From Bipolaris cookei (lineage: Eukaryota; Ascomycota; Dothideomycetes; Pleosporales; Pleosporaceae), in assembly GCA_002286855.1 (NCBI GenBank), contig NRSV01000066.1:121939-185938 (forward strand): 64,000 bases of DNA, written 5' to 3'. Both the position numbers and the translations under genes were made by a program. The first letter of the stretch is position 1. The number at the start of each line of letters is the position of its first letter. The notes beneath the pieces are model-generated. The model saw only the letters and a program-made list of their open reading frames with translations. It searched no databases and was not told where the DNA came from. Below, piece after piece: positions 44,800 through 55,830 of this stretch.

Positions 44800-46639
44800 T
44801 CAATGCCCACATCCACACGCCTCACCATGCAAAACACCCTCATCCCTCTTCTTGAAATCACCCCCATAACTTGCCAAATGCGTCTGGCCATCCAGTCTCT
44901 CCCCTACATCCGGCACCTTACCCATCCAACTGACTTCAGTGCCATTGACATCCTGCACCGTCAGTCCCCGGCCTTTCTCCCTCAGTTCCCTCGTTACAGC
45001 ATTAACATCGACATTCAAATAGTCCCTCAGGAATTGGCCAACTTCAGTGTTCTCATGGTTACCCTGGAGTGCGCGTGCAGCTTCGGGATCAGATGTGTAG
45101 ATGTTCACGTCTGCGGCGCTGTGACCGTGAGTCGACCAGCCTGTCTGCGAGCGGCGCGAAACCATGTCTGCGTATTGGTAGAGGGAAGTTGCAGGATCCT
45201 TGACGAGATTGTTGACTTCATCATCGTTGAAATCGTGGATACCCAGACCGGTGGTGATGGAATCGCGGATAAAGTCGGCAGTTTGATCGGCTGAGGGTTT
45301 GGTTGCGAGGAACGTGTTGTAGGCGAGAGCGAGGTGTTCGGCGGAGTGGGAGGCGTTGGCGAGGGGAGATGGGTACCAGAGGTATTCGGGGTATGAAGAA
45401 TGGAGTTCTGGAGGTGTTAGCTGCGGTTCGCACAAAGAGTACGGGAGGCCTACGTCGAGCGGCTGCTAGACCACCAGTTTCGTGGTCAGATGTCGAGACC
45501 ATGACTGTTTGTGTCTTCTCCTTCTTGATAAATTTGAGCACGCTGTTAAAAGTCTTGTCGTATGCAAGCACCTCGTGGACTTGGGCAGCAGGATCGTTGT
45601 GGTGGCCTGCATGGTCGATCCTGGAACCCTCAATCATTAGGAAAAAGCCCTTATCGCTGTTCCTGGTTGCATGGCTGAGCGCCTTCATGGCGGCCTCGGC
45701 CATCTCGTGAAGACTCGGGTAGACGTCGTTCTGATTGCGGCGGTCGATTTCATAGGGGATATCTGTGGCAGCAAAGAGTCCCAACATGGGTAGGTCGACC
45801 GAAGCTCCTCCCTTCAAGTTGTCGAATCCAGCACGGTCCGAGATATAGTTGAATCCATTCTTCTTGGCCACTCCGACAATGTCCTTGTCATCGGCTCGAC
45901 AGCTTGAATCGCCGGTCGAGTTTGATAAGAAGTGGCATCGGCCACCGCCAAACATCAAGTCAACCACACGTCCAAGCGGATGGTCTCCAACCATTTGTTC
46001 TGCAATACGGTCTTCCTCAGATCGCATGTTCACGTGCGCAGCAAAGCACGCCGGCGTAGCATCAGTGATGCGTGTTGTAACTACCAAGCCAGTCATGTAT
46101 CCCGCCTTCTTAGCCGCTTCCAGCACAGTACCGCATGGCTCATGATCAGGTGTTACGGAGATGGCACCGTTGTAGCTCTTTTGCGCGCAAGAGAAGGCCG
46201 TCGCACCGGCTGCTGAGTCGGTGATGAGCGAGGAAGAGGAGCGTGTTCGTGACTGGCCGATAAGGTGCTGATCGAGGACGAGCTGCTCATTGAAAGGAGC
46301 GCCATTCTGGAACTGCATGAAAGATCGCGTGACAGACAGTGATGTAGGGCCCATGCCATCAGAGACCATGAATATCAGGTTCTTCTTCCCACTTGCTTGG
46401 GGTGTCTTGGAATCGTCGCTTGAACTTTGGAGGAGAATGCCGAGCACAACTACAGCGCCTGTTGCAATAACAGCCCAGACAAACAGTCCTACTTCTCTCC
46501 ATTTCTGTGATTGCGAATATCCCTTCTCTCCGTATCCGGTCCGGCGGCCTGTGAGTAGGGCATCTTCTTCTGCCAGATCGCGGCCACCGCTTATCTCAGA
46601 AGACGCGCGGTTCGACAGTAGAGGGCGAGCACCAGACAT
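44800..46639 (-). CDS. PHO8: Vacuolar-type alkaline phosphatase
   Basis: Repressible-type alkaline phosphatase of the fungal vacuole, a type II membrane protein. Two exons, 45,454-46,639 and 44,800-45,407, separated by a 46-nt intron with a GCTAAC branch site, give 597 residues. The splice joins HETGGLAAAR to QLHSSYPEYLWYP, restoring the family sequence. Seen: cytosolic tail with LL and acidic residues (1-48), one membrane span (51-70, VGLFVWAVIATGAVVVLGILL), metal ligand Asp94 in MVSDGMGPTS, phosphorylated Ser142 in LITDSAAGAT, RIDHAGHHND metal ligands, and His386 in SDHETGG. The C-terminus (EACGCGH) is short. Expression is normally phosphate-regulated in fungi; no promoter site was checked. 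Confidence 0.95.
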
Positions 46640-48390
46640 GGTGGATGTTGTGGGAGCGCAAAGGCTCAGTAACGACTAAACAGTGCGAGGGCGATGCGAG
46701 GGCTGGGTTCGTGGTTTGTTACATGCAGACTGAAGATTACGGGGTGGAGACCAAGTCAGGTCAGATGGATGGCCACGGGGTGTTGCGCCGGATGATCGAC
46801 ACCGGGTGCGCTGCTAGCGTGACACGCCCATATCACGTGACACACGCTTTATGCTTGTGACATGCTCTCCTGGTGACGTCTTGGTGAGATTGTAGTAATT
46901 TTCACAACAACCTATAGTAGGAGCGTCGAAAATTATGCTTAGCTCTTTGCCAGTGAGAATACATAGGTGTAAATCTGTTTAGACAGTTATACCATAAAGA
47001 AGATAGGTGGTTTAATGCAACATTTGTGTGTAGACTTACTGGACTACAAGACCTCTAGTCGTAAACACTACTGCGGCAGCCGATAATTCTTCATATCCAT
47101 CACTCACAATAGGCTGTCTGCCATCAGTGTCTTCCTATACTTACCTCACCCTAACCTTTCTACCGGTCTGAGCGCTCTTTGAACCAATTTCCGTCTCATG
47201 TTGTGTTGATCCGCTATACGGTAATTTTGATCATCGTCATGTAGTCAGCTTAGATCAGAATCACATTGAATCAAGCCAATAAGAACCAAGAGTGATATCT
47301 CTTGCTCGAAGCTCATTTCGAAGGATGGTATAGGTCCCATAAACAACGTTTGTATATAAACACGTCCTAGTGAGATATTTTCAAGTAGTAAACCTATCGT
47401 GTTGGAAATTGGTCAGCTTATCAAACACACGGAAAAATATAATGCAAATTCCGAAGTAGGCGTATAGAATGGCCGATTGAGTGGCCGAGCCCCTGGCGGA
47501 GAAGTATATTATGTCAGCAATCTCTGCCTGAGGAGACGATATTTTCCGGCAAGAAGAGCCTCTGTACAAAGATTCATATAACATCTCCGTTTCATTCTCA
47601 ATTCATCTCAAAGCGAAATACCCCGAATAATATTAACAAACTTCCTTACAATAAGCGCGTGTATTGCAATTTGTAAGAATTACTACTAATTGTAATAGAA
47701 CTTATGGTTGTAGCTGCTTCCATACTTTCATGATTGAGAAAGTAATATACCGCCACCATATTGAGTATACGTTCAGAGGGAACATGCTACCTGGCTTCGC
47801 AGCCGGAGCCAAGTATCAGACGGATGTTTCCAATGATTTATTTTCTAGGGCATGTGAAGATATTGGAGACACTTACACAGATGGCGAGTTCACAATTGAT
47901 ACCCACTTTGAGTACACCTGTCGTTGTGCCCACTGGAACACGAAAAATCTTGATTTCTCCAGTTCCAGTCAATAGATGGCTCATGCGATGCGTGGCGGTC
48001 TTTGCAACAATTGAAAGGGTATTGTTGTTATCACAAGAACCCAGAAGATTCAACCCAACTTGTATCCTTAAACCCTGCATGTACCTATACAAAAAGCTAC
48101 CGTAACATTCCTAACAAACAGCAAAACACCACAATTCATCTTCCCATTGAACAGTATTCGTGTAACTGGAGATATGAACTAGATGAGTCAGATATACAGG
48201 CCAAATCACTGACACGGCAAGACGGATATGAAAACGAGTATGCACTCAAGATTGAATTAGTTATTTCGACTAAAGCCATGGCCGGTGAACACACCGTATA
48301 TACTTAGGCTATGATGAATATCCATGAACGCCCACGCTATGCTTTCAAATAAAGGATGAACTGGTCCAAGCTACTAGAATGATTCTGCTT
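46640..48390. other. Intergenic region between phosphatase and RPC6
   Basis: The left part is the phosphatase promoter. Overlapping frames of 100-114 codons exist between 47,664 and 48,307 on both strands, but none resembles a known protein or shows codon bias like its neighbours. No RNA gene or repeat is recognised. Confidence 0.45.
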
Positions 48391-49586
48391 CTAAATCTCC
48401 TCGGATTCCGTCTCGAGCCATTGGCCAAAGTAGACGCAAGTCCGTGCTGAAATCTCACCTTCGTCTCCGCATAAATCAAATACCGGACAGTTACCGCAGG
48501 GAGCGTCTACGAAGCCATTGTAGACTTTGCTATCTGTAGCGCGTAGCACAGTCCGATAGTTGGTACCGGATATTTTCTCTAACCGATCATCGAGTACCAT
48601 CATCTCGAGTAATTGCTCCATGTCATCTTCGCGCACGGATTTGCCACGTAGAACCTCTTTCGAGTTGAGCCAGTTGGCTACGGAGGCGGCGGTCGGGTAC
48701 TGTGGGTTGTGTCGATGAACAAGCTTGGTTAAATTTGGATCCTTGGATGGGTGATGGGGCTTGACAGCCGGTGCAATGTCCTCAATGTCCGGAATACCTT
48801 GCACCTGCGCTTTCTTCCTGGCAATTGCAGCCGTTCTATCTTCTGTGATGTCGTAATCGTTCCAGTTGCCTGGCACCCGGATGCAGGTTTCATTCTCCAC
48901 ATGCTGTGCAACGATACCCGATATTGTGTCAATCAGCGCCGTGTCAAAGTCACCTTCCGATTGCCATGGCCCACCAGCGATATCTTCCGAGGGCTTGAGG
49001 TGCTTCAAGAGATACATTTTGCGGTTGGGGAACTTGACGCTCATGACTGACTGCACCAAGTCCTTGGACTCCAAGCTCTTGAGGCATTTTGTGAGGGTTT
49101 GCTGGGTGACGTTGGTCTTGAGTCGAAGAGCCTTGGACCAGATGCCATCGGCCTGGACCTGGTCGATGTGCTGGTAGAGGAGGCGCTCGTCGGGAGTTAG
49201 TCGTCGAAGCCTGGGCGCACATATTAGCAGGGCGCTCGAATATGTGGTTTTGAGTGTTTGAGACTGCGCACGCGTGCACAGCATCAAGGGCGCACACACT
49301 TGTCGGCGTCTTCTCGCGTTCTTAGCTTCCAGCACATGACTCCCTCAAAAGTCATGACCTTCAATAGATGGCGGTCACAGAGCTCTTGCAACAGCACCAT
49401 CAGCTGCGCCATGGTATCTGCAACCTGCATGTTGGACAGGTCTCGCTGGAAGAAGATCTGGCCTGCTGGTCGTTGGGCGCATTTCTCGTATAGCGCATCG
49501 GCGGGGCTGAGGCTTTCATTGTTACTGTTGTTGGCGTCGACAGGCTCTTCTTTGGGCACAGGCGAAGGCGCCGTTACTGAAGCCAT
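48391..49586 (-). CDS. RPC34: DNA-directed RNA polymerase III subunit RPC6 (Rpc34)
   Basis: Subunit of the Pol III-specific heterotrimer that works in promoter opening and TFIIIB contact, in the nucleus. Two exons, 49,300-49,586 and 48,391-49,210, give 368 residues; the splice joins REDADK to LRRLTPDERLLYQHID, matching the family. Winged-helix domains are visible: residues about 35-95 (ALYEKCAQRPAG..), 100-170 (LRLKTNVTQQTLTKCLKSLESKDLV) and 260-320. The C-terminal cysteines in APCGNCPVFDLCG and ARTCVYF fit the iron-sulfur cluster site known in RPC6. The length is near that of yeast Rpc34 plus a fungal N-terminal extension. This is the last intact host gene before the transposon-rich right arm. 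Confidence 0.95.
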
Positions 49587-50665
49587 GCTGATAGGTAGTA
49601 GGTCTGGGTGTGTGTCACCGGTCGATCATGGGGTGTTGGTGAAAGCGAAGGTGCAGACGCGACGACATTCCAACCGTGACCAAAAGTTTTTGGCGGGACC
49701 ATGGCGAGTCACGCCGAATCACGTGTTGACAGGAGTGAAATGCGGGGAAGACAACGCCGCTCCTTCCCGCTTACGACAGCGTGCACGCCTTGGCTTGCCT
49801 GTTGTTCTTCATTCTTTGTTCTCCATCCTCCGTCATCTCCCTCAACACCCTTCTCAAGTGTATAGAGATGACTAGAGGCACAGTGGAAATGTCAGCCTCC
49901 GAGTCCCTTTGTATGCCATCCATACTGCACTCCACGCGCTAAGTCTATCTAGACACAGGTTCGTGCATCGTGACTCGGATACAGAAAGTGCCTTTGCATT
50001 TGCAGTCAACCCCTTGACCCCGCATATGGGAGGCTTGCAGTCGAGCAGCATATGCCGGCTAAAGACTGTCGAACAAAGTTCTAAGGCCACTCTGCGCTGG
50101 AAACGATAGCCGATGATCTTTCCCTACTACGGCATGCAGCTTCTACACAGCGAGTCCAGGGGCTACCACTTTGGTATGCGTCTCGCGAGCAATTAATTGC
50201 TGCAGCCTCGTCTGCTTGAGAAATGCACTTGAACCTTGTACATGCAACTAAACATACGCTTCATGGCCATTCTTGCCTTAAGGCTCCCTCATTTGCAGTC
50301 CGGGTACCATCATCCGGCTACCACCCGCAGCCAGCTCCTGCACTTCTACAGAGTCAGAATGATTTCCTAGTAGGGGGCCTGGATACCAATCAGATTGTGC
50401 TTGCCTTTCTCATCCAGGCAAGCAGGTCATTACTCCATGTCGTGAAACCATTGCCTTGTACACGATGGCCACTCCCGGTTATTTGGAACCCGACTAACGG
50501 AGTATTTACTCCACACTCAGGCGTCTGGGGTCCCCACATGTGTGCCATGAATCATGAGCATTGTCTGTTGATAAAGACAGTCCAGACTCCATCGCTGTAA
50601 GAGTCTCTTCACTGTCGTGCTCCGTACGCAACAGTGCCACTGAATCCGCCAGAGACCAGAACACT
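49587..50665. other. Intergenic region between RPC6 and the MFS remnant
   Basis: RPC6 promoter on the left and probable promoter of the former transporter gene on the right. No coding sequence, repeat or RNA gene is recognised. Confidence 0.5.
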
Positions 50666-51097
50666 ATGGCAAGAGAAAAGCAGTTTCGTCAACAGCTCAT
50701 CACCGGTACCAACCTCACCGCTGGTAGCAATCTCACCGATGAATATATCACTCGCAACCATGGACTCCACACTGACCATGTTGCCGAAGAGACGCTCGGC
50801 GGGTATACGGCCGAGTTGGGCAAGTCATACTTTACCAGCATGAACTTTATCGGCACAGTAATTGTAGGTCTTTACAAGTTTTTGGTCAGTCGAAAGCTCA
50901 TGATATATAGGCTACATGTTTGGCGCAGATATCAGGGTAATTTTATACCCAATTCATGGCATATGGTGAGACACTGACTATCTATCTAGGTATCTTGGCT
51001 GGGTTCTTCCAGCCAATACATTGAGCCTTATTAATGCTGCCATTGGGCTGTCACCAAACATCATATGGGTCAGCATATCCTGGACAGCTGGTTTTGC
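50666..51097 (+). pseudogene. TRI12-type MFS transporter, truncated by a transposon
   Basis: The start of a major-facilitator gene of the TRI12/siderophore class. Exons 50,666-50,863, 50,911-50,936 and 50,990 onward join in frame. Together they read about 112 codons from MAREKQFRQQLITG to NFIGTVI, ATCLAQISG and YLGWVLPANTLSLINAAIGLS, then NIIWVSISWTAGFA. The spliced sequence follows the family through transmembrane helices 1-2. It stops abruptly at 51,098, where the inverted end of a transposon begins, and the missing helices do not reappear to the right in this window. Introns are intact and no internal stop is seen before the break, suggesting recent truncation. The substrate of the former pump cannot be told. 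Confidence 0.8.
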
Positions 51098-51137
51098 CTG
51101 TGAGAGGCTGCGCAAAGGTTGCCGATGCCTGGTAACA
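51098..51137 (+). repeat. Left inverted end of the composite element
   Basis: 40 bp starting TGTGAGAGGCTGCGCAAAGG and ending TGGTAACAA. It is the inverted partner of 55,884-55,923 and shares its first 31 bp with a third copy at 55,831-55,861. It marks the exact point where the MFS gene is broken. Confidence 0.85.
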
Positions 51138-51348
51138 AGATTGTATTCGATAGAGAACTGAGCTTCTGAGCTACGTAGCTATCTATATACAGTGCTAGCT
51201 GCCCCTGCACAATCGAGTCGATAAGACCTAGTCGCTCCGGTTGTCGGTCAGAGCGCACCGAGTCTCGGCGAGACTCGGAGCTCTAGGTGGCATCCGGATT
51301 TTAGGAGCAGGCCGAGATTCCATCGAGGTACAACACACCAACTAGGCT

Positions 51349-51789
51349 CTAGCCTATCACATTACCCTCCTCCTCTCCAGGAGCGTCAGGATGGAGTTCA
51401 TTCGAGCCCCTTCGGAACCCTGCAGGAAGCGTTTTTGTATCGGGATCTCGATAAGGTCTTGTAAACTGTTCCCATCGAATCTTCGCTTCTGTGTTTGCAA
51501 GGTTCTCTATAGGCTCCATCGTTGGGAGATGGTAGCCCTTCCATTTCACTTCGTACCACCATTTAACTCCTCGTCCTCGTCGTCGACTTACCTCTGCTAG
51601 GATGTCCTCAATTTCCCACATATCTGCGCCGTCGGTATCTACCTGAATTGGTAGTGGTTGGTCATCGTCTCTTGATTGGCTTGGTAAGGGATCCGTTGAT
51701 GCTAATCGGAGCCGGTCAACGTGGAACGTGTTGTGAGGGCCTGGAGGCGTGTTGAGTCGAACCGTGTGGGTATCGATTACCTCAATCAC
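51349..51789 (-). pseudogene. Gypsy integrase C-terminus with chromodomain
   Basis: A 146-codon frame without its integrase catalytic core. It opens with the integrase tail typical of chromoviruses (IDTHTVRLNTPPGPHNTFHVDRL), followed by a chromodomain (MWEIEDILAEVSRRRGRG, WWYEVKWKGY, IENLANTEAKIRWEQF) that would guide insertion to heterochromatin. The aromatic cage residues appear present. The reading frame then ends in a charged tail. The upstream catalytic part is lost at about 51,840, next to an undetermined base (51,844). Confidence 0.8.
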
Positions 51790-52035
51790 TGTGTACTTTG
51801 CGCTCCTCCAGTCAAGTTTTCTAGATTTCCGGCCAGTAGCAAANTTAGTCTATAGCAATATAGATTAGTGTTTATCAAAACCCCCGGTTACATCCATAAC
51901 TCTTTTCCACTACGAATCGCCAGACAACCTCACGGAACACTAGCGTAAAGCTCACCGGCCTTGGTGTGGGACCCGGCAAGAGAAGTATAGATCCAGACCC
52001 CGTGTAACAATGCGCAACTCCATAAGGTCCGATCT

Positions 52036-52629
52036 ATGTGGGAACGAGACTATCGACCTCGCGCTACGACACCAGTGCAAGTATATACGACGTCGTCAAA
52101 CCCATCTCAGTTATCCCAAGGGCGACATATACCTAGCTCGTCAGATCCTAATCAACCATCAATCAAGAAAGTTAAGCTCAATAATATCGACGACTTGTTG
52201 AAAGAAGGCCGTCGTTTAAGAATACCCCGGCCTGTTGGAGACGAGCTCACTCTGTATCTCAATAGTGAGCTCGAGACGGATGATAACCTAGTACCCTTCC
52301 AATATTGGTTACGGGATCAAGTGCGAGCAAAGTATCCATCAATCTCACGATTTGCTATCGACGTATACTCAACACCTGCTATGAGTTCTGAAGCCGAGAG
52401 AGTATTTAGTACTGCGGGTTTTGTATTAGATAGTCGCCGACGACGTCTCAATGAGGTAACGTCAGAAGCGCTATTGTGTCTTAACCATTGGGGTAATAGC
52501 GGTCTAATTGATGTTGGAAAGCACCAGCACGATGAGTATCGCGGCTCTAAAGCAGCGTTGTTTAGCGTCGAGTCTCCGCTACTCGAACAGTTGTCAGATA
52601 GTATGTGGTATGATGGCAGTAGCGAGTAG
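52036..52629 (+). pseudogene. hAT transposase C-terminal dimerisation domain, remnant
   Basis: Plus-strand frame of 197 codons lying inside the minus-strand Gypsy. It ends with the hAT dimerisation signature: YWLRDQVRAKYPSISRFAIDVYSTPAMSSEAERVFSTAG in shortened form, then DSRRRRLNEVTSEALLCLNHW. The catalytic DDE core and zinc finger are absent, so it cannot transpose. The right border is near 52,870, next to an imperfect palindrome (GGTCGGGCAAC / GTTGCCTGACC). The left border lies somewhere between 51,845 and 52,030. Confidence 0.8.
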
Positions 52630-52870
52630 ATTAGTACCGTGTTACGCACGCACGTTGTTTGTTCGAAGTTCTGTTATCGTAGAAATGTAGTAATATAGTA
52701 GAAGATCTTATCCCTCATTATATAAGTGAGTTGATATTGCACTTCAGAACAAGCGTTTTATACTAGTAGCAAGACCAACCATTTATACATAGATTAGTAA
52801 TACTAATGTCAAAAGCTTGGGCTGGGCTGGGCCTGGTCGGGCAACTTGGGTTGCCTGACCATGTCAATCG

Positions 52871-53708
52871 CTGGTTCCGGATAAAACGTCTGTATAAGTT
52901 GGCGAATCCTAGAAAACTTCGTACTCCTTTCACTGTTCTTGGCGCTTCCCAATCCTCGATAGCCTTGATCTTTGCAGGATCCATGCTAGTGCCCTTCCCA
53001 GCTTCGATAATAAAACCGAGATACCTTTTCGTCTTCACTTCAAATTCACATTTCTTGATGTCCACGTATAAACCAGCTTTCCCAAGCCGTGTGAGGACCT
53101 TGTCGACATGTCCACGATGTTGCCGGAGAGAATCGCTGGTGTAGATAAGCACGTCGTCCAAGTAAGCTGTGCAGAAGTCATCTAGGTATTCGCGAAGCGT
53201 CCAGTTAATGTGTCGTTGGAAGGCGCTTGGGGCGTTTGCCATGCCAAATGGAGTAATTAGCCATTCAAATAGTCCAAAACGTGTGCGAAAAGCCGTAAGC
53301 CACTCATCTCCATCCCGGATTCGAATCTTGTGGAAAGCTGCGACAACATCCAGCTTCGTGAACCATTTAGCTTTTGCAATGTTGTTTAACGTCTCTTGAA
53401 TTAGCGGTAAAGGATATCGGTCCTTCTTCGTTAAGGCATTCAACGCTCGGTAATCGACGCAGAGTCGCAGTTCTCCTCATGGTTTGCAAATAACACCGGT
53501 GACGCAGCGGGAGAGTTGCTTGCTCTTATAAAGCCTTTGTCAAGAAGAGATATGAGCTCTTTCCGTAATACCAAGATCTCTCCTCTCGACATGTTGTATA
53601 AAGGTCCCCACGGGGCTTTCGGCTTTTTCCCGTCCTTCTCTTCCAGTTCCAATGCATGATCAATTCCAGGGCGGTGAGGCGGTAACTTGTTTGCTTCCTT
53701 AGGGTCAA
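52871..53708 (-). pseudogene. Gypsy reverse transcriptase, truncated and frameshifted
   Basis: Two frames together cover the RT fingers and palm: LELEEKDGKKPKAPWGPLYNMS and ELISLLDKGFIRASNSPAASPVLFA, then LNALTKKDRYPLPLIQETL, FTKLDVVAAFHKIRI, ITPFGMANAPSAFQRHIN and the catalytic YLDD in FCTAYLDDVLIYT. A single-base loss near 53,470 separates the two frames. The domain runs to FLGFANLYRRFIRN and breaks off at about 52,871, so the thumb end and RNase H are missing. Confidence 0.85.
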
Positions 53709-53724
53709 AGAGCGCGAGGTGCTT

Positions 53725-54297
53725 TCACCAACGTTCGGAAACCAAGGAGAGGACGTCTACTTTCGGCTTAGGTGCTAAGGCCTTGTTGATATCTGCTAAC
53801 GAAGTAGCAAATATTTGGACAACTTCTTCTGGGTCCCGCTTCTTGCATCGTGCAAGGTTCATCAGTCTTTGAAACTCGGTCGCGCCCACTTCTCGGATTT
53901 CGAGCGGGTGAGCCTTGCCTTCTTGGCTGCGAATTCTGATTCCTAAGGCGTGCAAGTATATTGACTTCTTTGCGGGAGCAATTGTGACTTTGTTCCGGTT
54001 CATCCATGGGCGTCCTAGGATAATGTCCTCTTCCGCGTCGTTTGGCGTAACGTATGCGAATCCAGTCTCTGTGTAGCCGTTCATATCGAATGAAAATTTT
54101 GCGACTTCGTCTACCCAACTCACTTGATCGTTGACACCCACAATCGGCTTGCGTGGAATAGGTATGCGCTCGAGTTTGGCTCGTCGTACGAAAGAACGGG
54201 TAATGAGAGCGTAAGAAAGGCACCCAGAGTCAATCAGTGCTGACGTGAACTTGGATTGATTAACTAGTACATGTATTGTCATTGGTGGTGCTAGCAT
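53725..54297 (-). pseudogene. Gypsy aspartic protease region
   Basis: Frame of 190 codons with the retroviral-type protease motif SALIDSGCLSYALI (active-site Asp-Ser-Gly) and the downstream ILGRPWM flap/helix region. It ends at an in-frame TGA (53,725-53,727) after SERW, and the same frame carries on into the RT (LFDPKEANKLPPHRPGIDHA). The stop therefore interrupts the polyprotein and does not end it. The change is compatible with TGG or CGA to TGA. Confidence 0.8.
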
Positions 54298-54374
54298 GTG
54301 CTCCTTCTTGAACTTCCCCCATTCTTCTATCGTGTCCTTGCTTGCTCGTGTATGCTCCTGATCGCGCCTTTGAT

Positions 54375-55493
54375 CAGGAGCTACTCTTTTTCCGCCTCGC
54401 TGTCCGAGTCAACCGCTGTTGTGTTGTCAAGACTGCCGTACCCTTCCATCGATTCCTTCTTCGTCTTCGTTGTCTTTGCAGCTTGAATTGGCTGATGAGC
54501 TGGCCTCTGTGCAGGCTTTTGTTTGCAGGAATTGATGAGATGGCCCTTGAGCCCACAGCGCAAACACGATCCTTCTTCCCGTCTTCGATCAATCTCTTTT
54601 TACGAGACCCATTTGGCTCGTTGAGCCTGCGTTCGACCTGGCTCCCAGTCCATGGCGTCTGGAGATGGAATCCTAGGAACCGAGTCGTACGACGGCGAGG
54701 TGTTCTTCTTTTTGTTCCTCAGTTTGAGGCGCCAGAGATTGTCTGAGACAGCAGCAATGTGCGACTGCATTTCCTCTATCTTTGTGTCTTCTGGGAATAT
54801 GGTGCCTGCAAGGGCCGCACACAACTCGTGGGTCAAAGAGTTCAGGAATATGCTTTTAAGGATGTCGTGATCGAACAAATTGGCAGTAAGCGCTTCCTTG
54901 TTAAAGTCTTGTATGAAGTCGCGTACGTTATCTGTTTTTTGTTGCATGTGCTGGAGCTTGTTCCTCGCAGTCTCGACCATGTGCGCATCCTTGAAGGCAC
55001 TGTCTAGGTGTTTGAAGAACTCATCGACAGTGCTTGAAGCTGCATGCAATGATACCCAAGGGAAAACTCGTACCTTGGCATTACCTGTAGTGCGGCTGAA
55101 ATTGTAATCGATCGCCAGTTGGTTCGTGTGAAATCGTTGAGGTTCTGACCTCGGCTTTGCCTCGATTTGGTACTTCCATGACATATACTGGCTTCGAGTA
55201 CCGTCGAACGCTTCTGGATCCTTCAGTCCTTTCTGCTGAACCTAGTGGCTAGGGGCTGGAGGAGGCGTAACCACTGGCGTAGTGGATGTGGGGTTAGTGG
55301 TTCTTGTACTTGATTCCTTCTTCTCAACCCTCTCGACTCGTGTCATGAGTTCGTTCATTTGTTGCGTCATCTGTTGCATCATTTGCTGCATCATCTGTTG
55401 CATCGTCGGCATAAAGCTTGCGTCCGGTGGTTGTGACTGTTCTTCATGCCCTTGTTGTGCTCCTGGGGCCTCGTAAGAACTGTTCGTTTCCAT
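54375..55493 (-). pseudogene. Gypsy Gag with two in-frame stops
   Basis: One continuous frame of about 372 codons interrupted by TAG (55,242-55,244) and TAA (54,600-54,602). It starts METNSSYEAPGAQQGHEEQ, followed by a Met/Gln-rich coiled coil (repeated MMQQ), then the capsid-like retrotransposon gag domain (FDGTRSQYMSWKYQIEAK, DEFFKHLDSAFKD, FLNSLTHELCAALAG) and a zinc knuckle CLRCGLKGHLINSC. Both stops sit where a Gln codon would fit (CAG to TAG, CAA to TAA), the change expected from RIP. Confidence 0.85.
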
Positions 55494-55544
55494 CTTGATT
55501 GCTTGGGTAGGTGTTCAACTGTTGTGGTCCCTACACTAGCTTCA

Positions 55545-55812
55545 TCCTCGTTAAGTACTTGGGGACGGCCACACCAGCTACCCTTAGTAGTCCGTTCCGT
55601 TGTCGCTTTGTTTTCTGCGTAGAAATAGATCTTGCAATCGTGTCGTCGCTTGATCGTTCGCTAGGCACTGGGGGACGGCCACACCAGCTACCTGTTACTA
55701 CCTCGGAGTAATCCTCGTAGTTCGTTCCGTTGTCGTGTGCTCACTACTTGGAAGCAGGTCTTGTAATTTTCCGATGATAGAGCACTGGGGGACGGCCGCA
55801 CCAGCTGCTCGA
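55545..55812. repeat. Three-copy repeat in the Gypsy leader
   Basis: A block containing GGGGACGGCCACACCAGCTA occurs at about 55,558, 55,672 and 55,788, spaced about 115 bp. The third copy has GGCCGCACCAGCTGC. The intervening sequences also share GTTCCGTTGTCG. Position just upstream of Gag suggests a structured leader or packaging/regulatory region of the retrotransposon. Confidence 0.75.
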
Positions 55813-55830
55813 AGGAGATCGAATACAAAA

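Noticed and set aside
45221..45460. Apparent frameshift in the alkaline phosphatase gene
   Set aside because: A 46-nt GT..AG intron with a CTAAC branch site restores the conserved sequence exactly, so the gene is intact.
47664..48307. Overlapping 100-114 codon frames between the phosphatase and RPC6
   Set aside because: Open on both strands with no known motif and no codon bias matching the neighbours.
41037..51097. Possible secondary-metabolite cluster (Zn2Cys6 factor plus MFS pump)
   Set aside because: No polyketide synthase, peptide synthetase, terpene or P450 gene lies between; the genes are 7 kb apart with housekeeping genes between them.
53320..53345. GGATTCGAATC, resembling a reverse tRNA T-loop
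   Set aside because: It falls within the reverse transcriptase coding sequence and no cloverleaf can be built around it; no tRNA, rRNA or CRISPR array was found in the window.
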